Part shown: piece after piece, positions 6,742-11,273 of the stretch
How positions within the stretch are numbered: position 1 is the first letter of the stretch
Layout of the letters: every line of letters starts with the position of its first letter
Source of the DNA: Actinomycetes bacterium
GTDB lineage: Bacteria; Actinomycetota; Acidimicrobiia; Acidimicrobiales; Palsa-688
DNA length: 11,273 nt
Direction of reading: 5' to 3'
NCBI GenBank assembly: GCA_021819345.1
Contig: JAKARG010000058.1
Location: forward strand, 1 to 11,273
Program-made: the position numbers and the translations under genes
The notes under the pieces: generated by a model
The model's database searches: none
Seen by the model: the letters and a program-made list of their open reading frames with translations, nothing else
Told to the model about the DNA's origin: nothing

Positions 6742-6809
6742 CGCGGTCGCCGGCGGGAAGCACCGAGAGCTCGCCCGCGGTCGCCGGCGGGGAGCACCAA
6801 GAGTTCGCC
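6742..6809. repeat. Two adjacent copies of a 34-base imperfect repeat
   Basis: Copies at 6742-6775 and 6776-6809 abut and differ at three positions (31 of 34 identical). Each starts CGCGGTCGCCGGCGGG and ends in a GAG-rich half finishing TCGCC. They lie in the non-coding gap after the AI-2E gene. No stable hairpin with a U tract was seen in them, so a terminator role is not supported. They may be a local duplication. Confidence 0.85.
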
Positions 6810-6862
6810 GAGTGCTCACCGGGCCGTGGGGCTGAGGCAACCCCCGGTTCGGAGAGCCTTCG

Positions 6863-6868
6863 TAGGGT
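6863..6868 (+). promoter_or_regulatory. Candidate -10 box (TAGGGT) of the unknown-protein/oxygenase operon
   Basis: TAGGGT fits TANNNT and is followed by 9 bases and ATG 6878. Transcription would start at or within a few bases of the ATG, so the mRNA may be leaderless. No -35 stands out. Confidence 0.4.
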
Positions 6869-6877
6869 GCCGGGGCG

Positions 6878-7228
6878 ATGGGCACCGACGTTGCGACCGA
6901 CGGGGCGCCGCAGGCAGCGCCGAGCGGCACAGGCACAGCTAGAGGCGCAGGCACAGAGCGGATCCTGGTGCTCTGGACGGCGGACGCGAGCCTGCGCTCG
7001 GCCGTGGTGTCGTGGGCCTCCTACGGGCCGGAGGACCTGGGCCTCGAGGGTCTGACGTCCCACCAGGCGGGCAGCACCGACGAGCCCCCGTACCCCTCGG
7101 TCGTCGCCGCGCTGGCCGACGGATGGCGCCTGGTGCAGATGGCGGCGCCACCGAGCTTCCCGCCGGGAGCCGAACTGCGCACGGGCCACCTCCCCTACGA
7201 GGTCGTGCTGACTAGCAGCGCCCGATGA
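6878..7228 (+). CDS. Unrecognised 116-aa protein overlapping the oxygenase gene
   Basis: No family is recognised with confidence. The first 28 residues are Gly/Ala/Thr-rich and likely disordered. The rest has a strand-like start (RILVLWTA, 28-35) and a C-terminal part with PPYPSVVAALADGWRLVQ (70-87) and LPYEVVLTSS (105-114). A pattern of helix, then GW-hydrophobic strand, then a closing strand recalls small alpha-beta domains of the DUF4177 kind, but this is only a resemblance. No signal peptide, membrane segment or cysteine pair is present. The stop overlaps the oxygenase start as ATGA, so the two are translationally coupled, which suggests a joint role such as a partner or regulator of the oxygenase. 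A TAGGGT -10 box lies just upstream. Confidence 0.72.
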   Translation: MGTDVATDGAPQAAPSGTGTARGAGTERILVLWTADASLRSAVVSWASYGPEDLGLEGLTSHQAGSTDEPPYPSVVAALADGWRLVQMAAPPSFPPGAELRTGHLPYEVVLTSSAR

Positions 7229-8079
7229 GCAGCGACCTCCTCGGGGCAGAGGCGGCACCGGTCGCCCGAGAGCGGCGGCCCACCCCCGCTCTCGGGGCGA
7301 TCGATCTCGCCGGGTTCTGCGTCGACGGGTTCTTGCTGCTCGACGGAGCCGTCGACGGAGAGCTCAACGAGCTGGCCCTCGCCGAGCTGCGCGCCTACCC
7401 GGGCCACAAGAACCGGATGTGGGCCGCGTCGGAGGTGATCCGCAGCGTCTTCGACGTGGAGACGGTCCGCGGCGTGCTCCACCTCCTCGCAGGAACGGCG
7501 AGCTACGACCACTCCTCGGTCCACCTCACCCCCGCAGGCTTCCCCTTCGCCCAACCCTGGCACCAGGACTCGATGGTGGAGGTGCGCCCGCTCGCCTTCG
7601 ACCTCCTGGCGCTGTACTTCCCGGCAGACACCCCCGCCGAGATGGGGCCGACCCTGGTCCTGCCCGGCTCGCACCTGCGCCGGGTGAGCAACCGCAGCCT
7701 CGCCCGCCACCACTCGTTCCGGGGGCAGCGGCTCTTGTCCTGCAGCGCCGGCAGCGTGGCCGTCCTCCACGCCGGCCTGTGGCACTGCGCCCAGCCCAAC
7801 CGGACCGACGTCGACCGCTACATGTTCAAGCTCCGCCTGCGTCCCGGCCCCGACCAGGCCAATGCCGCCTCCTCGATCGGCCAGCCGACAGCGGAGGTCC
7901 TCCACAGGTTCCTCGCCGGAGAGCACCCCTGGCAGGGCACCGAAGCCGGCGTCGACCAGGTCGGCTACGCGGCGCTCTGGAGCTACCTCGGCGGCAGCGG
8001 CGACGTGTCCCCCGAGGGTTACCTCACCCGCACCGGCCTCCTCGGTCGAGCCGACCCCACCGGCACGGCCCGCGCCTGA
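7225..8079 (+). CDS. Phytanoyl-CoA dioxygenase (PhyH)-family Fe(II)/2-oxoglutarate oxygenase
   Basis: Members hydroxylate small molecules using O2 and 2-oxoglutarate, releasing CO2 and succinate. The 284-aa product has the double-stranded beta-helix pattern: the HxD iron-binding motif in PWHQDS (H113, D115), a central LPGSH segment, and the distal histidine H187 in LWHCAQPN, followed by R197 as the likely 2-oxoglutarate contact. Length is normal for bacterial PhyH proteins. No signal peptide is present, so it is cytoplasmic. The family includes ectoine hydroxylase, 2-aminoethylphosphonate hydroxylase (PhnY) and natural-product oxygenases, and nothing here fixes the substrate. It overlaps the preceding unknown gene by 4 bases and is followed after 129 bases by an ABC importer on the same strand, suggesting that the imported compound, or a product of it, is the substrate. 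That link is inference from position. Confidence 0.88.
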   Translation: MSSDLLGAEAAPVARERRPTPALGAIDLAGFCVDGFLLLDGAVDGELNELALAELRAYPGHKNRMWAASEVIRSVFDVETVRGVLHLLAGTASYDHSSVHLTPAGFPFAQPWHQDSMVEVRPLAFDLLALYFPADTPAEMGPTLVLPGSHLRRVSNRSLARHHSFRGQRLLSCSAGSVAVLHAGLWHCAQPNRTDVDRYMFKLRLRPGPDQANAASSIGQPTAEVLHRFLAGEHPWQGTEAGVDQVGYAALWSYLGGSGDVSPEGYLTRTGLLGRADPTGTARA

Positions 8080-8085
8080 GGGCTC

Positions 8086-8105
8086 GCCCGGCGCCCCGGC
8101 CGGGC
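8086..8105 (+). terminator. GC hairpin after the oxygenase gene, no U tract
   Basis: GCCCGGC (8086-8092) pairs perfectly with GCCGGGC (8099-8105) around a 6-base loop, starting 6 bases after the oxygenase stop. There is no following T run, so it may be a weak actinobacterial-type terminator, an RNA-end protecting stem or chance in very GC-rich DNA. Confidence 0.35.
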
Positions 8106-8120
8106 CCCGGCTGCGACCGG

Positions 8121-8163
8121 CTCACCCCTCGCTTCCTCCTCCCCCACCAACCCCATCCACCCA
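8121..8163 (+). promoter_or_regulatory. C-rich, G-poor stretch, possible Rho-loading site
   Basis: In these 43 bases 28 are C and only one (8131) is G, while the flanking DNA is balanced GC. Unstructured C-rich RNA of this kind is what Rho binds. It lies between the oxygenase gene and the binding-protein gene, where conditional termination could set their relative expression. No recognisable -10 box is seen between here and the binding-protein start. Confidence 0.3.
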
Positions 8164-8196
8164 CGAGCACGCCGAGCAAGGTCCACCCCAGCACCG

Positions 8197-8202
8197 AAGG
8201 AG
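8197..8202 (+). promoter_or_regulatory. Strong Shine-Dalgarno AAGGAG of the binding-protein gene
   Basis: AAGGAG stands 6 bases before ATG 8209, the best ribosome binding site in the window. It fixes that start and fits the need for high expression of a binding protein. Confidence 0.75.
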
Positions 8203-8208
8203 AACGAG

Positions 8209-9474
8209 ATGCCCACCCCGAACCAACCGATCGTCCCTCCCCGAAGCGTCCTCCACCGCACCCGGAGCCGCAGAGGCCTCGCCGCCATGGGTGCCGCCGT
8301 GCTCGGGGGCTCCCTGCTGGCGGCCTGCGGGGGCTCTCCGGGCAGCCACCCGGCGGCCGGCTCCTCGCCGGCGAGCACCGCCGCCCTGAGCGCTGCGTCC
8401 TCGGCCGCCCCGAAGAAGGCCAAGGTCGTCACCCTCACCCTCGCCACCGACCTGACCGACCCGATCTCGGGCACCAACCTCCTGCCGTGGCAGAACGTCT
8501 GGGTGCCGGCGTTCGAGAAGGCCTACCCCGACATCAAGGTCGACATCGTCGGCGACGCCAACTCGAGCGACGACACGGCGCTCTACGACCGCATCGTCGC
8601 CGCCGAGAAGTCCCACCGGCCGCCGCCGGTCGACATGACCGACGCGAGCATCCTCCCCGAGCTGGTCGAGCAGGGCTACGGCGTGAGGGTGACGAGCAAG
8701 CTCGTGCCGCGCCTCGCCGAGATCTACCCCTCGCAGATGTCCCTGGCCCGCTACGAGGCCACCCCCTTCCGGGGCTCGGCGGTGGTGCTCGCCTACGACT
8801 CGGCCAAGGTGAAGAACCCTCCCCACACCCTTCCCGCCCTGCTCGCGTGGATCAAGGCCCACCCCGGCCAGTTCACCTACTGCCCGCCGAGCAGCGGCGG
8901 CTCGGGCGAGGGCTTCGTGCAGGACGTCGCCAGCGCCCACATCCCGAAGGCGCAGGAGATGGAGTTCCTCGACAGCTACAAGCCCGCCCTCGAGTCGGAG
9001 TGGAAGCCCGGGCTCGCCGAGCTGCGCGCCCTCGGCCCCGACATGTACCGGCACGGCTTCTACCCGAACGGCAACACCGCTGTGCTCCAGCTCCTGGCCA
9101 ACGGCTCGATCTCCATGGCCCCGGTCTGGTCCGACCAGTCCCACGCCGCCCTCGCCGCAGGCCTGCTGCCGAAGACCACCAAGTTCCTCCAGCTCACCCC
9201 GGCGATGCCGGGCAGCCCCTCGTACGTGATGGTGATCAAGGGATCGCCCGACGAGGCCGCAGCCTTCAGCTTCATCAACTTCATGCTCTCGCCGACCGAG
9301 CAGGACCTCGTCGCCAAGTACATGCACGGGTTCCCCGGGGTCCGCTGGAGCGACGCCCCGGCGGGGCTGCGCGCCGAGTTCGCCGGGATCGAGTCGGGCT
9401 ACGCGCTCAACTGGGACGCCCAGTTCACCAACGACCTCGCCGCCAAGTGGCAGGCCGAGGTGCCAGGAGCATGA
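8209..9474 (+). CDS. ABC importer substrate-binding lipoprotein (family 1, PotD/YnjB-like)
   Basis: This is the extracytoplasmic binding component of an ABC importer. The 421-aa precursor has a signal peptide with a twin-arginine-like SRRGLAA (20-26), a hydrophobic core and the lipobox LAAC, with C40 as the lipidated residue; a Ser/Ala/Pro linker runs to about residue 70. The mature part fits the periplasmic-binding type II fold, with TLTLATDLTDP as first strand, an FTYCPPSSGGSG segment in the middle and SPTEQDLVAKYM near the C-terminus. FTY followed by P and a GSG/GF pattern recalls YnjB, the binding protein of an uncharacterised E. coli importer, while the operon layout matches spermidine/putrescine-type systems. 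The ligand cannot be assigned. It has a strong Shine-Dalgarno and overlaps the first permease gene by 4 bases. Confidence 0.88.
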   Translation: MPTPNQPIVPPRSVLHRTRSRRGLAAMGAAVLGGSLLAACGGSPGSHPAAGSSPASTAALSAASSAAPKKAKVVTLTLATDLTDPISGTNLLPWQNVWVPAFEKAYPDIKVDIVGDANSSDDTALYDRIVAAEKSHRPPPVDMTDASILPELVEQGYGVRVTSKLVPRLAEIYPSQMSLARYEATPFRGSAVVLAYDSAKVKNPPHTLPALLAWIKAHPGQFTYCPPSSGGSGEGFVQDVASAHIPKAQEMEFLDSYKPALESEWKPGLAELRALGPDMYRHGFYPNGNTAVLQLLANGSISMAPVWSDQSHAALAAGLLPKTTKFLQLTPAMPGSPSYVMVIKGSPDEAAAFSFINFMLSPTEQDLVAKYMHGFPGVRWSDAPAGLRAEFAGIESGYALNWDAQFTNDLAAKWQAEVPGA

Positions 9475-10409
9475 CCAGCGTCGCCGTCGCCGTCGCCGGT
9501 GGCGCGCGGCGGCCGGCGAGGCGGGCAAAGGCGATCGGGACCCTGCTGGCGTCGCTGCCGGTCCTCGTGACCGTCGTGTTCGTCGGGGTCCCGGTCGTCC
9601 TCGCCGTGCTCTACACCCTGGGCGACGTCCACGGGCTCAACTCCGCCGTGGCGAGCGTCGCCCAGCACCAAGTCGTCGCCCGCCACGGGCTCACCCTCGG
9701 CGCCTACGCGCACTTCTTCGAGAGCGCCGAGCTGCGCAGCGACCTCGTCGTCACCGTCGTCGTCACGGTGGTCCAGAGCCTCGTGCTGGTGGCACTCGCC
9801 CTCGCCCTCGGCCTGTTCGTGCGCTTCGGCCGGGGATGGCTGACCAAGGTGGTCTCGACCCTCTACGTGGTGCCGATGTTCGTGCCGGTGGTCATCGCCT
9901 CCTTCGCCCTCGTCACCTTCTGGGAGGACCGGGGCAAGCTCGCCGGCTTCCTCGCCCTCTTCGGGCTGCCACACTCCGGGCTGCCCGGCTACACCACCGC
10001 CGGGGTGGTGCTCGGGCTCGTCTGGACCAACCTGCCCTTCGCCGTGATCCTCATCGGATCGGGCCTCCAGGGGGTCCCGGACGCCCTGATCGAGGCGGCC
10101 CGCGATGCGGGCGCGAAGCCGCTGCGGGTGCTGCGGCGGGTGATCCTGCCGGCGATCCGGCTGCCGCTCGTGATCGTCATCGTCTTCTCTGCCACCGGTG
10201 CGCTCGGCGCCTACACCGTCCCGGACCTCATGGGGCCGAACGCACCGCAGATGCTCGGCGTCGCGATGACCGGGTACTTCCAGAGCTTCGGCCAGCCGCA
10301 GATGGCCGAGGTCATGGCCGTGATCGTCTTCCTCGGCGCGATCGGCCTCGCCGGCATCTACCTGTGGGCCAACCGGGCCAGCGCCCTCGACCGCGGGGCG
10401 CGCGGGTGA
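9471..10409 (+). CDS. ABC importer permease 1 (PotB/YnjC-like)
   Basis: This is one of two membrane subunits forming the channel of the importer served by the preceding binding protein. The 312-aa product has about six membrane segments: the first near residues 24-50, a long extracytoplasmic loop, the second from about 91, and the rest packed to the C-terminus. The BPD_transp_1 coupling loop EAARDAGAKPLRVLRR with E208, A209 and A210 then LP would dock on the ATPase. The ATG overlaps the binding-protein stop as ATGA; AGGAG is present but only one base from the ATG, so coupling from the upstream gene probably matters for initiation. The stop overlaps the next permease start as GTGA. A position-specific substrate call is not possible. 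Confidence 0.9.
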   Translation: MTSVAVAVAGGARRPARRAKAIGTLLASLPVLVTVVFVGVPVVLAVLYTLGDVHGLNSAVASVAQHQVVARHGLTLGAYAHFFESAELRSDLVVTVVVTVVQSLVLVALALALGLFVRFGRGWLTKVVSTLYVVPMFVPVVIASFALVTFWEDRGKLAGFLALFGLPHSGLPGYTTAGVVLGLVWTNLPFAVILIGSGLQGVPDALIEAARDAGAKPLRVLRRVILPAIRLPLVIVIVFSATGALGAYTVPDLMGPNAPQMLGVAMTGYFQSFGQPQMAEVMAVIVFLGAIGLAGIYLWANRASALDRGARG

Positions 10410-11273
10410 CCTGGCCCGAGCCGGTCGGCCCGGCGAGCGTCGGAGCCACCCTCGAGGCAACCGCCCCGCCGGATCCGGCGGGGCTAGGGGTGGCGGCGGC
10501 CGGTCTCCGGGGCGCCCGGGCGCAACTCGGACGCCGGCCACTGCGCCGGGTCCCCGCCGTGGTCATGGTCGGCGTGCTCGGCCTGTTCATCCTCGGCCCG
10601 CTCGCCGCCCTCGCCCTGTGGGCCTTCGCGCAGAGCTGGTTCTACCCCTCCGCCCTGCCCTCGGCCTGGACCCTGTCGTGGTGGGCGCGAGTCTTCGCCG
10701 GGCCGGACAACCTCCTCGGGCCGATCGGCTGGAGCTTCCTGTTCGCCCCGACGGTCACCGCGGTCTCCGCGCTCGTCTGCTGGCCCGCCGCCTATGCGTT
10801 CGCCCGCATCGACTTCCCGGGGAAGCGCTTCGGGATGCTCAGCATCTTCGCGATCAACACCTTCCCGAAGATGGGCCTCTACATCGCGATGGCGAGCCTG
10901 TTCTACGCCTTCGGCCTGATGGGCAGCTTCGTCGGGGTGGTGATCGTGCAGCTGCTCGGCACCCTCGTCACCATGACCTGGATCCCGGCTGCCGCCTTCG
11001 CCTCGGTACCGGTGTCGCTCGAAGAAGCCGCCCGGGACGCAGGGGCGTCGCGCTGGAGGGTGCTGCGCAGCGTGACCCTCCCCCTCGCCCGGCCAGGGCT
11101 GCTGGTGGCGGTGATCCTCTGCTTCCTCTCCTCGCTCGACGAGGCCCAGGGCACCTACCTGGTCGGTCTGCCGCATTTCGTCACCATGCCGGTGGAGATG
11201 TACTCGCTCGTCTCCAGCTACCCGGGCCCGGCCACCGCGGTCTTCTCCCTCGTGCTCGCCGCGCCGTCGCTCG
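10406..11273 (+). CDS. ABC importer permease 2 (PotC-like), cut by window end
   Basis: This is the second channel subunit. The open frame from GTG 10406 continues to the window edge without a stop, giving 289 visible codons, so the C-terminus is missing. After a Pro/Ala/Arg-rich cytoplasmic N-terminus of about 50 residues there is a first membrane segment (VVMVGVLGLFILGP), the WxLSWWARVFAG segment common in PotC-type permeases, then further membrane segments and the coupling loop EEAARDAGASRWRVLRSVTLP with E207, A208 and A209. The start overlaps the permease 1 stop as GTGA. The long N-terminal extension is unusual for the family, and the in-frame GTG at 10493 and ATG at 10565 would shorten it. 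The ATP-binding subunit is not in the window and is expected just downstream. Confidence 0.88.
   Translation, partial: MTWPEPVGPASVGATLEATAPPDPAGLGVAAAGLRGARAQLGRRPLRRVPAVVMVGVLGLFILGPLAALALWAFAQSWFYPSALPSAWTLSWWARVFAGPDNLLGPIGWSFLFAPTVTAVSALVCWPAAYAFARIDFPGKRFGMLSIFAINTFPKMGLYIAMASLFYAFGLMGSFVGVVIVQLLGTLVTMTWIPAAAFASVPVSLEEAARDAGASRWRVLRSVTLPLARPGLLVAVILCFLSSLDEAQGTYLVGLPHFVTMPVEMYSLVSSYPGPATAVFSLVLAAPSL

Noticed and set aside
7419..9470. Open frame continuing upstream of permease 1 for about 2 kb
   Set aside because: The upstream part is Arg/Pro-rich shadow of the oxygenase and binding-protein genes; permease homology begins at ATG 9471.
1..11273. tRNA, rRNA, insertion sequence or phage genes
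   Set aside because: No tRNA-like cloverleaf, transposase motif, inverted-repeat ends or phage protein was recognised, and base composition looks uniform throughout.

Overview
The window reads as a chromosomal stretch of a very high-GC actinobacterium. Third codon positions are almost all G or C, GTG and TTG starts are common, and several genes have a TANNNT -10 box within 10 bases of the start codon, which is typical of leaderless actinobacterial transcription. The transport proteins look single-membrane, and the binding protein is a lipoprotein. A deep lineage such as Acidimicrobiia is a guess, not something the sequence proves. No mobile element, CRISPR array, tRNA or rRNA was recognised.

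Left part (1-3087, plus strand): the catalytic alpha subunit of a molybdenum/tungsten NAD-linked formate dehydrogenase, overlapping a small FdsD-type delta subunit, then a small unknown gene with a possible leaderless promoter. The electron-transfer subunits (FdsB/FdsG type) are presumably upstream of the window. The recognisable homology of the alpha subunit runs upstream past its first usable ATG, into an in-frame TAG and a lost cluster cysteine right at the window edge.

Middle part (3153-5384, minus strand): a gamma-glutamyltransferase-family gene followed by a Nudix hydrolase. The 45-base gap between them is built of a 26-base perfect tandem repeat that holds the stop of the first gene and the start of the second. 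Divergent from these (5467-6732, plus) is an AI-2E/PerM-family membrane protein, and the 82-base divergent region has a -10 box for each side. A 34-base imperfect tandem repeat follows the AI-2E gene.

Right part (6878-11273, plus): an apparent uptake-and-oxidation cassette. It contains an unrecognised 116-aa protein overlapping (ATGA) a phytanoyl-CoA-dioxygenase-like Fe(II)/2-oxoglutarate oxygenase. After a 129-base gap come a lipoprotein substrate-binding protein and two overlapping permeases of a polyamine/YnjBC-like ABC importer. The second permease runs off the window and the ATPase must lie beyond it. The substrate is unknown. This cassette is the best candidate for undescribed biology here, though each recognisable part belongs to a known family.
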